DNA of 64,000 bases, taken from JADHLJ01 sp038118725. Its GTDB lineage: Bacteria; Pseudomonadota; Alphaproteobacteria; Thalassobaculales; Thalassobaculaceae. The stretch is taken from the NCBI GenBank assembly GCA_038118725.1, contig JAYOIK010000012.1, positions 1 through 64,000 of the forward strand, given 5' to 3'. Below the pieces are notes generated by a model. The model worked only from the letters and a program-made list of their open reading frames with translations. It had not been told where the DNA came from and made no database searches. This document shows, in pieces, positions 42,154 to 51,366 of the stretch. The position numbers and the translations under genes were made by a program. How positions within the stretch are numbered: the first letter of the stretch is position 1; every line of letters begins with the position of its first letter.

Positions 42154-43446
42154 ATGAAATTCGGTCTCCTTTATGAGATGCAGCTTCCTCGGCCTTGGAA
42201 CGAGCGGTCGGATCACCAGCAATTGCACGAGGCGATCGACGAGATCGAACTCGCGGATAAGCTGGGCTTCGACTACATCTGGGCCAATGAGCACCATTTT
42301 CTCGAGGAATACTCCCATTCCTCGGCGCCGGAGGTGTTCCTCGGCTTCTGCGCGCGCAATACCAAGCAAATCCGGCTCGGGCACGCGGTGGTTCTCTCGC
42401 CGCCGGGCTACAACCAGCCGGCCCGGGTCGCCGAGCGGATCGGGACCCTGGATCTGATTTCCAATGGCCGCGTCGATTTCGGTACCGGCGAGAGCGCGTC
42501 GCGCGTCGAGCTGGAAGGCTATGGCGTCGATCCCGACAAGAAGAAGGCGATGTGGGCGGAATGCACCGAGCAGACCGCGAACATGATGGTCATGGACCCC
42601 TATCCCGGCTTCGAGGGGGAGTTCTTCTCGATGCCCGCGCGGAACGTCATTCCCAAGCCCTATCAGAAACCGCATCCGCCGATCTGGGTCGCCTGTTCCC
42701 GGCGTGAGACCATCCATGCCGCCGCGCGCAACGGCATCGGCGCGCTCGCCTTCGCCTTCGTCGATCCCGAGGAGGCGGCGAAATGGGTGACCGAGTACTA
42801 TGACATCATCAAGTCGGAGGAATGCGTTCCCATCGGCCATTCGGTGAACGCGAACATCGCCATGTGTACCGGTTTCTCGGTGCATGAGGACGAGGAGGAG
42901 GCCAAGCGCCGCGGCGCCGAGGGCTTCCAGTATTTCGGTTACAGCCTCGGCCACTACTACGTCTATGGCCATCACCAGCCCGGCCAGACCAATATCTGGG
43001 AGCGTTTCAAGAAGGCTCAGCCCGATCTCGAGGAAGTCGGCGCCGGTCGCGGCGTCGGCACCCCCGCCCAGGTCAAGGTGCATCTCCAGAAATTCGCCGA
43101 TGTCGGCGTTGATCAGGTGATCTTCATCCAGCAGAGCGGCAAGAACCAGCACGCGCATATCTGTGACTCGCTGCGTCTGTTCTCGGAATCCGTGATGCCG
43201 CATTTCAAGGCGGCGGAAGAAGAGCGCGAACGCAAGAAAGCGGAGGAACTGGCGCCCTATATCGAGGCGGCCTTGGCGCGGAAGAAGAAGATGGCGCCGC
43301 TCTCGGCGGAGGAGACGCCGGTTGTCGTCGCTTATGGCAAGACCATCATCCAGACCGATCAGGATCAGAACGCCAAATCGAGCCACCACGCGGCGGCGGA
43401 TATCATGACGCCGTTGCGGGATCCGCTGAGCCCGGCGGCGGAATAG
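42154..43446 (+). CDS. LLM-class flavin-dependent oxidoreductase with a charged C-terminal extension
   Basis: A 430-residue luciferase-like monooxygenase family protein. It has MKFGLLYEMQLPRPW, DYIWANEHHFLEEYSHSSAPEVFL (the EHH motif of bacterial luciferase-like enzymes), LGHAVVLSPPGYNQPARVAERIGTLD and FGTGESASRVELEGYGVD. The last 80 residues form a Lys/Glu-rich helix and a polar tail, which is longer than the common 340-360 residue form. GGGAGG lies ahead of the ATG. Reaction and substrate unknown. Confidence 0.88.
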   Translation: MKFGLLYEMQLPRPWNERSDHQQLHEAIDEIELADKLGFDYIWANEHHFLEEYSHSSAPEVFLGFCARNTKQIRLGHAVVLSPPGYNQPARVAERIGTLDLISNGRVDFGTGESASRVELEGYGVDPDKKKAMWAECTEQTANMMVMDPYPGFEGEFFSMPARNVIPKPYQKPHPPIWVACSRRETIHAAARNGIGALAFAFVDPEEAAKWVTEYYDIIKSEECVPIGHSVNANIAMCTGFSVHEDEEEAKRRGAEGFQYFGYSLGHYYVYGHHQPGQTNIWERFKKAQPDLEEVGAGRGVGTPAQVKVHLQKFADVGVDQVIFIQQSGKNQHAHICDSLRLFSESVMPHFKAAEEERERKKAEELAPYIEAALARKKKMAPLSAEETPVVVAYGKTIIQTDQDQNAKSSHHAAADIMTPLRDPLSPAAE

Positions 43447-43547
43447 CCCGCGGGCGTGTTGTTGAATTCGCTTGTATACAACGGCGTCCCGGCATACTCC
43501 CGCTGCAATATTCTTGCGGCTGTAAAGCTTCGACGGGAACGCGGCGC

Positions 43548-46500
43548 ATGAGTTTGTTGTTGGGCATCGATACCGGTGGGACCTATACCGACGCGGTGCT
43601 TTATCGCGATGTCGGTTCAGGGAGCGGCCCCGAACCGGGCGTGATCGCGAAGGCCAAGGCGCTGACGACGCGCGAAAACCTGGCCCTCGGGATCGGCGCG
43701 GTAATCGACAACGTTCTCGTCCATGACGGGGAAGTGGCCTCCGATATCGCGCTGGTCTCGGTATCGACGACCTTGGCAACAAATGCCTTGGTGGAAGGCC
43801 AGGGCGGTCGCGTTGGCCTTGTCTTCATAGGGTTCAGTGACTCCGATCTGGACCGCGCCGGTTTACGCGAGGCGCTGGGTGGAGACCCGGTGATCCGCCT
43901 GGAGGGTGGCCATACCCCGCTTGGCGAGGCCATGGCGCCTCTCGATGTGGAGGGGCTGCGCGCGGCGGTGACCGACATCGTGCCCTCTGTCGAGGCGCTG
44001 GCGGTTGTCTCGCATTTCGGGGTGCGCAATCCGGAACATGAAATCCAAGCCCGCGACATCATTCGCGAGATCACGGGCTTGCTGGTTACTTGTGGGCACG
44101 AGCTATCGGCGCGGCTGAACGGCCCGAAGCGCGCCTTGACTTGCGTGCTGAACGCGCGGCTGGTGGGGATGATCGCCGAGCTTGTCGACGCGGTCGAGGC
44201 CACGTTGAAGGATCGCGGCATCGTCGCGCCGCTTATGCTGGTGCGCGGCGACGGCTCGCTTGTGTCCTCGACCTTCGCGCGCAACCGACCGATCGAGACC
44301 ATCCTGTCGGGCCCCGCCGCCAGCCTGATCGGCGCGGCGCATCTGACCGGGCGGTCCGACGCGATCATTTCGGATATCGGCGGGACCACCACGGATATCG
44401 CGGTCCTGCGGGACGGCCGGCCCGAGCTCAGTCCCAACGGCGCGGTTGTCGGCGGCTTTCAGACCATGGTCGAGGCCATCGACATGGTCACGCTTGGGCT
44501 TGGCGGCGATAGCGAGGTCTGGTTTGACGATCAATCGCGAACGGCGCCGCCGCGGATCGGCCCCCGGCGCCTGATCCCGGTTAGCCTGCTCGCGCGTGAT
44601 CATCCAGAAACCGTTTCGACGGCGTTGAGGAGGCAATTGAAGCGCGAGAACCCGGCGGAATTCGACGCCCGATTCCTTGTGCTGAACCGACGTTTGCTTA
44701 AGCGGGGGACCGAGCTCCGCTCGGGTGAACGGCGCATCATCGACGCTATTGGCGAGGGAGTGGCGGCGCAGGACAAGGTTATCACTCGAAGCCCGCAAGT
44801 CGGATCGCTCAATCGCCTGATTTCTCTCGGCCTCGTGCGGGTTTCCGGTTTCACGCCTTCCGACGCGGCCCATGTGGCGGGATTGCATGACGCTTGGGAT
44901 GGCGCCGCGGCGAGCCAAGCAGCCGCGCTCGTCGCGCGACAACGCGACGCCCTTGGCCGGCCGCGCGCGGCATCGGGCGCGGCGCTCGCCGAGAGGGTCG
45001 TGGCCGCGGTCAAGCGCCGCTCGGCCGAGGTCGTGCTGGCCGCCGCGCTAACTCGAGATGGTCTTGACGATGTAGATCCCGCGACCTCGAAGCTGGTACG
45101 CATGGCCCTGGACCGGACCGGCTCGGCGGCGCGGGTCGATATCGGCGTCGGGCTCCCGGTGATCGGTCTCGGGGCCTCGGCGCCGGTATATTACCCCGAC
45201 GTCGCGCGCATGCTGGGCGCCGAGGCGGATATTCCGGAACACGCCGATGTCGCCAACGCGATCGGCGCCGTCGTGGGACGGGTCGAGATCCGGCGCGAAG
45301 TCACGATCCTGACGACCGAGGAGGGTGGTTATCGCGTCCAGGGAACGGATGCTCCCAAGGACTTCGCGCGGCGGGACGACGCCCTTCAATACGCCCGTGA
45401 CTTCTTGATGGAACAAGCGGCGCGGGAGGCTCGCGAGGCCGGGGCGGACGATATCGAATGCCGTGAACACTATGACGAGAACACCGCCGACGTGGATGGC
45501 AAGCCGGTCTTCGTCGAGGGTCTGTTGACGGTGATCGCGACCGGGCGTCCGAGAACCAGGATCGCGCCGCGCGCGGCCCAAGCCACCGCGCCCGCGACTG
45601 TAACCGTCACGCCCGAGGCGGATGCGCTGAGAACCCTCCAGCGTCGCGTCGCGGCATCGGGTGGGGCGGGTGATTGGGCCTCCGTCGCCCGCTTGTGCCG
45701 ACTGATGTTGCTGATCCAACCAGCGCAGCCCGCGCCGCTCCGCAACCTGGCCGTCGCGACGGCCCGAACCTCGCATCCGATAAGCGCGCGCCCTCGTTTT
45801 CACCGCGCCGTGATTGTCCAACTCAATGCCTCGAGCACGATTCACGATGTCGCGGTGAACGAGTCGCGGGCGAGGGATTACCCAAAAGCCTTGCGTTGGA
45901 GCCGGCGCGCGATCTGCGGCTCGCCCGAGAACATTGAGTTTTATCTTACCGCCGGCGCCGCCGAGTTCGGTGCCCTGAACATGGACGGCGCTTGGCCGTA
46001 TTTCGTGAAGGCACGGACGATCCGACCGGACAATGTGGTTGCCTTGTCCAACATGGTCGAGGTTCTCACGCGAAAGGGGCATCACGGCCTAATCGGTCGC
46101 GCGGCTCGGCGGTTGCTATGCGCGCATCCCACGGCGGAAGGCGGTGGCTCGGCCCTGGTATCGGCCTGGACCTCGATTGGCCAAACCTCCGGGGCGGTCA
46201 AGGTCGCGCGCCAGATGCTGACGATCAGCCCCTTGGACGGCAAGCTTCAGGGTTCGCTCGCGCGTTCCGAGTTGAAGCTGGGAAATCATGACGGCGCGAT
46301 CGAAAGCGCCAAGCGCTACGCGGTAATCACGCCGTCCAACAGCTATGCTCTGCTGACCTTGTCCGAGGCGTCGGTTACCAAGGAGGATCTCACCCTTTGC
46401 GAGACATCGTCGACCTGGTTGCGGGTGATGGCGTCGGATCGCGCCAAGGGTCTGGCCAGCGGCGTCGAAACCTCCGGACGGCCGGCGATATACGTGCATG

Positions 46501-47243
46501 TGCCCAAGACCGCCGGTAGTTCCATTCAGCGTAGCACCTATGCCTTCAGCACCAGTATCGGGCATCGCTGGATCGAGCGGGAACCCACCGAGGAGGATCG
46601 CTACTACTCCGCGTGGGTGGCGCCCAACATCCTGATCAGGAAAGAGGTTCTGGACAGGCGCTTCCTGTTTTCCAATACCCGGCACCTGCTTCCCCTGCTG
46701 GTGAGTTTCTATGAGCATTGCCGTCGAGGTTTCGCGTCGCCGACGATGATCGGTCTCGTGCGCTCGGCGCGGCAAGAACCGTTCGGCGACTTCATCCGAC
46801 GGATCGCGAGCCAGGATACGCCGTGGATCTCGCGCCGGTTCATATTCGCGCCTTTCTTTGACCGGGCGAGCGGCCAGTTCCTTATCGACTGGCTGAACCG
46901 AACCGAACAGGTCGATGACGATCTGCCGAGGATGTGCGAGATCCGCCGGTTCTCGTATCGCGGCGTCGGCCAATTGAACAAGGAAGTCAGCAAGGATTGG
47001 CGCGGCTACTACGATGACGCCTTGATTGATCTCGCCTGGAGGACATGGGCGCGCGAGGTCGCGATGTTCGGTTATGACCAGGACGGCGGCTATACCGAGA
47101 ACGCGCTGTTGCACCGCGATGTGTCCCGGTTCAAGCCGCGGCTGAGCTACGATTGGCGCGATGATACGGTTCGCCTGGACGGTATCGTGTATGATGGTTC
47201 CAAGCGTGGATCGGCGGCGGGTGACGCGGAGGGGGTGGCATGA
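43548..47243 (+). CDS. HyuA-like ATPase fused to a TPR region and a sulfotransferase-like domain
   Basis: A 1231-residue protein read in one uninterrupted frame. Residues 1-660 are a full HyuA-type ASKHA protein: GIDTGGTYTDAVLY (6-19), SVSTTLATNALVEGQGGRVG, RNRPIETILSGPAASLIGA and SDIGGTTTDIAVL (about 274), ending GLLTVIATGRPR where ordinary homologues stop. About 665-700 is a Pro/Ala/Thr linker. About 700-960 is helical with TPR-like repeats (ALRWSRRAICGSPENIEFYL; PYFVKARTIRPDN; AIESAKRYAVITPSNSYALL). Residues 978-1190 are sulfotransferase-like, with the PAPS 5'-phosphate motif HVPKTAGSS (984-992) and a GLVRSARQEPFGDF segment resembling the 3'-phosphate region. The stop overlaps the next gene (ATGA). 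Such an architecture is not known to me. Function unknown. Confidence 0.85.
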   Translation: MSLLLGIDTGGTYTDAVLYRDVGSGSGPEPGVIAKAKALTTRENLALGIGAVIDNVLVHDGEVASDIALVSVSTTLATNALVEGQGGRVGLVFIGFSDSDLDRAGLREALGGDPVIRLEGGHTPLGEAMAPLDVEGLRAAVTDIVPSVEALAVVSHFGVRNPEHEIQARDIIREITGLLVTCGHELSARLNGPKRALTCVLNARLVGMIAELVDAVEATLKDRGIVAPLMLVRGDGSLVSSTFARNRPIETILSGPAASLIGAAHLTGRSDAIISDIGGTTTDIAVLRDGRPELSPNGAVVGGFQTMVEAIDMVTLGLGGDSEVWFDDQSRTAPPRIGPRRLIPVSLLARDHPETVSTALRRQLKRENPAEFDARFLVLNRRLLKRGTELRSGERRIIDAIGEGVAAQDKVITRSPQVGSLNRLISLGLVRVSGFTPSDAAHVAGLHDAWDGAAASQAAALVARQRDALGRPRAASGAALAERVVAAVKRRSAEVVLAAALTRDGLDDVDPATSKLVRMALDRTGSAARVDIGVGLPVIGLGASAPVYYPDVARMLGAEADIPEHADVANAIGAVVGRVEIRREVTILTTEEGGYRVQGTDAPKDFARRDDALQYARDFLMEQAAREAREAGADDIECREHYDENTADVDGKPVFVEGLLTVIATGRPRTRIAPRAAQATAPATVTVTPEADALRTLQRRVAASGGAGDWASVARLCRLMLLIQPAQPAPLRNLAVATARTSHPISARPRFHRAVIVQLNASSTIHDVAVNESRARDYPKALRWSRRAICGSPENIEFYLTAGAAEFGALNMDGAWPYFVKARTIRPDNVVALSNMVEVLTRKGHHGLIGRAARRLLCAHPTAEGGGSALVSAWTSIGQTSGAVKVARQMLTISPLDGKLQGSLARSELKLGNHDGAIESAKRYAVITPSNSYALLTLSEASVTKEDLTLCETSSTWLRVMASDRAKGLASGVETSGRPAIYVHVPKTAGSSIQRSTYAFSTSIGHRWIEREPTEEDRYYSAWVAPNILIRKEVLDRRFLFSNTRHLLPLLVSFYEHCRRGFASPTMIGLVRSARQEPFGDFIRRIASQDTPWISRRFIFAPFFDRASGQFLIDWLNRTEQVDDDLPRMCEIRRFSYRGVGQLNKEVSKDWRGYYDDALIDLAWRTWAREVAMFGYDQDGGYTENALLHRDVSRFKPRLSYDWRDDTVRLDGIVYDGSKRGSAAGDAEGVA

Positions 47244-48571
47244 GCGATTTGACGGAAAAGTTCCGGGAGTCCCTCGACGCGCGGGTTGATGAGATCCTCG
47301 ATGCGTGTACGTCCTGCGGAGCTTGCGCGGCGGTTTGCCCGACCCCGTCGGTCGCCGACATCGACGCGTCCGATCCGGGCGCGCTCGCCGGCGGTGTTCT
47401 CGACATCTTGCGTGGCGAGGTCGGTCCCGATGCTTCGGAGGAATGGGCGCGAACCTGCTGCGGCAGCGGGTTTTGCCTGACGGTGTGCGAGCACGGTATC
47501 AACCCGCGCTTCATGCTCAACATGGCGCGCCGGGCGATGACCGCGCGGAACGACGCCGCCGAACGCAAGGCCGCCGGCAAGGCCGCGTTCCAGAAAATGA
47601 GCCGGGGCGTGCGGGTGCTTTCCCGCCTGTCGATGCCGCCGGAGATCCTCGAGAAACTCAGCCCCCGTTCACATCCCGAGCGCGCCGAGCCCGCCGATGT
47701 GGTGTTCTATACCGGCTGCAACATGCTGAAGACCCCGCATATCGGTTTGCTTTGCCTGGATGTTCTGGAGAAGCTCGAACTCACCTACGAGGTGCATGGC
47801 GGTCCCGGCAGCTGCTGCGGTATCCTGCAAACCCGTCCCGGCGACATGCCGAACGCGGCGCGTCAGGCGTTTACCACGATGGACCGCTTCGCCAAGACCG
47901 GGGCGAGCCAGGTCCTCTCCTGGTGTCCGACCTGTCAGATCCAGTTCGGCGAGACCATGATCCCCAGCTATCAAGAGGCTACTGGAACCGGGATCGACAT
48001 GACCATGTTCCCGGTATTTCTCGCGACCCAGTTTGAGAGACTGCGCCCCTATCTGGTCAACCCCGTCCGCAAGCGGGTGGCGGTTTATGAATACGCCGGT
48101 GCCCTGGGTGTCATGGAAGGCGTGCGAGAATTGCTGGGCGCGATCCCCGGGCTCGAGGTGGTCGACATGGGACATTCCAGCATCGGCTATACCAGCACCG
48201 CGCTGTTGCCAATGAAGAATTACTACAAGAACTCGGTCGCCAAGGGATTGGCGGCGGCGGAGGCGGCGGGGGTCGATACCCTGGTCGGGGTCTATCACTC
48301 GGACCACCGTGAGTTTTCCGGCCACCAGGAGGCCTGGCCCTTCGAGGTCGTCAACTACATGGAATTGATCGGCGAGAGCATGGGGATCAGCCGTCCCGAT
48401 CTGTTCAAGCACTTGAAGCTGATGGCCGACGCGGACGCCATCGTCGCCGCGTCGACGCCTCTGATAGAGGCCAACGGACTTAACCCGGAGGAGGCGCGGG
48501 ACGTCGTGTTGTCCGAAATGCTGGGCGACCAGCATCTGCCCGTGGACCGGGGCCTGCATCCGGCGGAGTAG
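47240..48571 (+). CDS. CCG-domain iron-sulfur protein (HdrD/GlpC/GlcF-like)
   Basis: A 443-residue protein of the heterodisulfide reductase/glycolate oxidase iron-sulfur family. The N-terminus carries a CTSCGACAAVCP [4Fe-4S] site (C23, C26, C29, C33) and a second site, CCGSGFCLTVCEHG, in which the usual second Cys is Ser and an extra Cys is present. The first CCG domain is intact (FYTGCNM...GGPGSCCGI...SWCPTC). The second has lost its Cys pairs (GHSSIGYTST; VYHSDHREF). It starts within the stop of the HyuA-TPR-sulfotransferase gene, so the two are co-translated. It probably transfers electrons or activates a thiol/disulfide partner, which is not identifiable. Confidence 0.85.
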   Translation: MSDLTEKFRESLDARVDEILDACTSCGACAAVCPTPSVADIDASDPGALAGGVLDILRGEVGPDASEEWARTCCGSGFCLTVCEHGINPRFMLNMARRAMTARNDAAERKAAGKAAFQKMSRGVRVLSRLSMPPEILEKLSPRSHPERAEPADVVFYTGCNMLKTPHIGLLCLDVLEKLELTYEVHGGPGSCCGILQTRPGDMPNAARQAFTTMDRFAKTGASQVLSWCPTCQIQFGETMIPSYQEATGTGIDMTMFPVFLATQFERLRPYLVNPVRKRVAVYEYAGALGVMEGVRELLGAIPGLEVVDMGHSSIGYTSTALLPMKNYYKNSVAKGLAAAEAAGVDTLVGVYHSDHREFSGHQEAWPFEVVNYMELIGESMGISRPDLFKHLKLMADADAIVAASTPLIEANGLNPEEARDVVLSEMLGDQHLPVDRGLHPAE

Positions 48572-48680
48572 ATCCGCGTCCTGCAGGGAGGGGCGCGATC
48601 TCTCTTCAGCCTTGTCGTGGCGGGCGTTCCGCCGTATATAGGGCGCAACCTCGAAATCCAAGCTGTTAGGATAGCGCCCC

Positions 48681-49118
48681 ATGGCCCGCGTTACCGTTGA
48701 AGATTGCGTTGAAAGAATTCCCAATCGTTTCGATCTGGTGATGGTCGCGGCGCAGCGCTCGCGCGATGTCTCCGCCGGCTCGCAGATCACGCTCGACCGC
48801 GACAACGACAAGAACCCCGTCGTGGCTCTGCGCGAGATCGCTGAGTTGACCATCGATATCGAAGCGACGCAGGAAATCCTGGTGCGCGGCTTGCAGCGCC
48901 ATGTCGAGATCGACGAGCCGGAAGACGACTCCATCGAGGAATTGATGGGCGAGGAAATGTCCCTTGGCGGCGAAATTAGTGGCACTTCGCGTTCTCCCGA
49001 TCCATCATCCTATGATGATGAGATGGCCGAACGTATGGGAATGCGGATTAAGGCGGGTGCGGAAGACGATGCCCAAGGGTTCAAGGACGTCGACGAGTCG
49101 GTTCTCGCGGACGAATGA
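48681..49118 (+). CDS. rpoZ: RNA polymerase omega subunit
   Basis: A 145-residue RpoZ. It has the family start MARVTVEDCVERIPNRFDLV, AAQRSRDVSAGSQITLDRDNDKNPVVALREIAE and an acidic tail. Omega helps assemble the beta' subunit, and in many bacteria it forms part of a ppGpp site. It is followed by rsh, the common alphaproteobacterial order linking polymerase and alarmone. The C-terminal extension after residue 95 is longer than in E. coli. Confidence 0.95.
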   Translation: MARVTVEDCVERIPNRFDLVMVAAQRSRDVSAGSQITLDRDNDKNPVVALREIAELTIDIEATQEILVRGLQRHVEIDEPEDDSIEELMGEEMSLGGEISGTSRSPDPSSYDDEMAERMGMRIKAGAEDDAQGFKDVDESVLADE

Positions 49119-49178
49119 TAAGTGGTATTCTTCCGCGGTCGGAACCGCCGCCCGTGACGGAAACTGGCGGGTCTCGCT

Positions 49179-51326
49179 ATGATCCGCCAATACGAACTGG
49201 TTGAACGCGTAAAAGCCTACGATCCGTCGACCGACGAAGACGCGCTTAATCGTGCCTATGTCTACGCGATGCAAGCCCATGGCGTGCAAACTCGGGCGTC
49301 GGGCGATCCTTATTTCTCCCATCCGATAGAAGTCGCCGGCATCCTGACCGACATGCGGCTCGACCACGCCACCATCATCACGGCGCTGTTGCACGATACG
49401 GTCGAGGATACCGACGCCACACTGGCCGAGATCCGCAAGCTCTTCGGCGATGATGTCGCGCGTCTGGTCGACGGCGTGACCAAGCTCAACCGTATCGAGC
49501 TGCAATCCGACCGCACCAAGCAGGCGGAAAATCTGCGCAAGCTGGTGATCGCCATGTCCGAGGACATTCGTGTCCTCCTGGTCAAGCTGGCGGATCGTCT
49601 GCACAACATGCAGACCCTGCATTTCATCAAGAGCGAGGAGAAACGCAAGCGGATCGCCGCCGAGACGATGGATATCTACGCGCCCCTGGCGGAACGGATC
49701 GGCGTTCAAGGTATTCGTGACTCCCTTGAGGACCTGGCTTTTCGCGAGCTCAACGCCGATGCTTACGCGACGATCACCACGCGTCTGGACTTTCTCACCG
49801 AGGAAGGCGGCGACATTGTCGAGCATATCGCCGGCGAGTTGACGGAGACCTGCAAGGAGTCCGGCCTGGACGCGATCATCACGGGGCGGCGCAAGTCACC
49901 GTTCTCGATCTGGCTCAAGATGCAGCGCAAGAGCATGCCGATCGAGCAATTGTCCGACATCGTCGCTTTTCGCCTGATCGTGCCCAGCGTCGAGGATTGT
50001 TATCGGGCGCTCGGTATCATCCATGGCGCTTATCCGGTCATCCCCGGTCGCTTCAAGGATTTCATCAGCACAACGAAACCCAATGGTTATCGCTCGCTAC
50101 ATACCGGCGTCATTGGTCCGAAGCGCCAGCGCGTCGAGATCCAGATCCGTACCCAAGAGATGCACGAAATCGCCGAACTCGGCGTCGCGGCGCATTGGAT
50201 CTACAAACAGGGCGCGGCGGGCGCGACCGAGGGCAAGCAATACCGTTGGCTACGGGAATTGCTGGAGATCCTGGACCACGCCTCGGGTCCGGAGGAGTTC
50301 CTGGAACATACCAAGCTGGAGATGTACCAGGACCTGGTCTTCTGTTTCTCGCCGAAGGGCGATCTGATCTCGCTGCCGCGTGGCGCCTGTCCGGTTGATT
50401 TCGCCTATGCTGTCCATTCCGAAATCGGCGATACCTGTATCGGCGCGAAGATCAACGGGCGCCTGCGCCCCCTGACGACGGAACTGCGCAACGGGGACCA
50501 GGTAGCGGTCCAGACCTCCAAGAACTCCACCCCGTCGCCGACATGGGAGCAATTTGTCGTCACCGGCAAGGCCAAGGCGGCGATCCGGCGTTTCGTGCGG
50601 CATCAGAAACGCGAGCAGTTTTTCAATCTCGGCAAGTCGATCTTCCAGAAGACCCTGCGTCAGGAAGGCGTTCGGTATTCCGAGAAACTGGTTTCGCGTG
50701 CGCTTGAACCCATGGGGTATGAGCATATCGAGGACTTGCTGGCGGCGGTTGGGGAAGGGGTCGTTACCGGCAAGGAGGTACTACAGGTGGCGATGCCGGA
50801 CCGTGAACCGAAAGCGGGCGACGCCGACAACGTTGTTCCTCTGAACCGGGAGCGGAAAAAGAAGAAAACCGGCGGTGCCACCATACCGCTCAAGGGTCTT
50901 ATTCCCGGCATGGCGGTGCATTACGCGCGGTGCTGTCATCCCCTGCCGGGCGAGCGTATTGTCGGGATCGTGACCACCGGCAAGGGGGTGACGGTCCATA
51001 CCATCGATTGCGAGACCCTGGAGGGTTTCCAATCAATGCCCGAACGTTGGCTCGACGTCGCCTGGGACATGGACGAGGTCGGCCAGACTCATATCGGTCG
51101 GCTGGGCGTGATCCTCCTGAACGAGCCGGGAAGTCTTGGCGGTTTGTCGACGATTATCGGCAAGAACGCCGGCAATATCGTGAACTTGAAGGTCGTGAAC
51201 CGCTCGGTGGACTTTTTCGAGATGCAGGTTGATGTCGAGGTCGGGAACATACGGCACCTGACCAACATCATCGCCGCCCTGCGGGCGACACCTTTGATCA
51301 CCTCGGTGGAACGCGCGCGTGGTTAA
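49179..51326 (+). CDS. rsh: Bifunctional (p)ppGpp synthetase/hydrolase
   Basis: A 715-residue RelA/SpoT homologue. The N-terminal HD hydrolase has YFSHPIEVAGIL and LLHDTVEDTDATL, with the HD pair intact. The synthetase domain contains GRFKDFISTTKPNGYRSLHT and VEIQIRTQEMHEIAELGVAAHW. A TGS domain (LPRGACPVDFAYAVHSEIGD) and a C-terminal ACT domain follow. Both catalytic halves look active, as expected for the single Rsh of alphaproteobacteria. It controls the stringent response. Upstream is rpoZ, downstream pdxJ. Confidence 0.95.
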   Translation: MIRQYELVERVKAYDPSTDEDALNRAYVYAMQAHGVQTRASGDPYFSHPIEVAGILTDMRLDHATIITALLHDTVEDTDATLAEIRKLFGDDVARLVDGVTKLNRIELQSDRTKQAENLRKLVIAMSEDIRVLLVKLADRLHNMQTLHFIKSEEKRKRIAAETMDIYAPLAERIGVQGIRDSLEDLAFRELNADAYATITTRLDFLTEEGGDIVEHIAGELTETCKESGLDAIITGRRKSPFSIWLKMQRKSMPIEQLSDIVAFRLIVPSVEDCYRALGIIHGAYPVIPGRFKDFISTTKPNGYRSLHTGVIGPKRQRVEIQIRTQEMHEIAELGVAAHWIYKQGAAGATEGKQYRWLRELLEILDHASGPEEFLEHTKLEMYQDLVFCFSPKGDLISLPRGACPVDFAYAVHSEIGDTCIGAKINGRLRPLTTELRNGDQVAVQTSKNSTPSPTWEQFVVTGKAKAAIRRFVRHQKREQFFNLGKSIFQKTLRQEGVRYSEKLVSRALEPMGYEHIEDLLAAVGEGVVTGKEVLQVAMPDREPKAGDADNVVPLNRERKKKKTGGATIPLKGLIPGMAVHYARCCHPLPGERIVGIVTTGKGVTVHTIDCETLEGFQSMPERWLDVAWDMDEVGQTHIGRLGVILLNEPGSLGGLSTIIGKNAGNIVNLKVVNRSVDFFEMQVDVEVGNIRHLTNIIAALRATPLITSVERARG

Positions 51327-51366
51327 GGACAACGCGCGGTACTTTTAATAAAGCGGAGCAGAGGGC

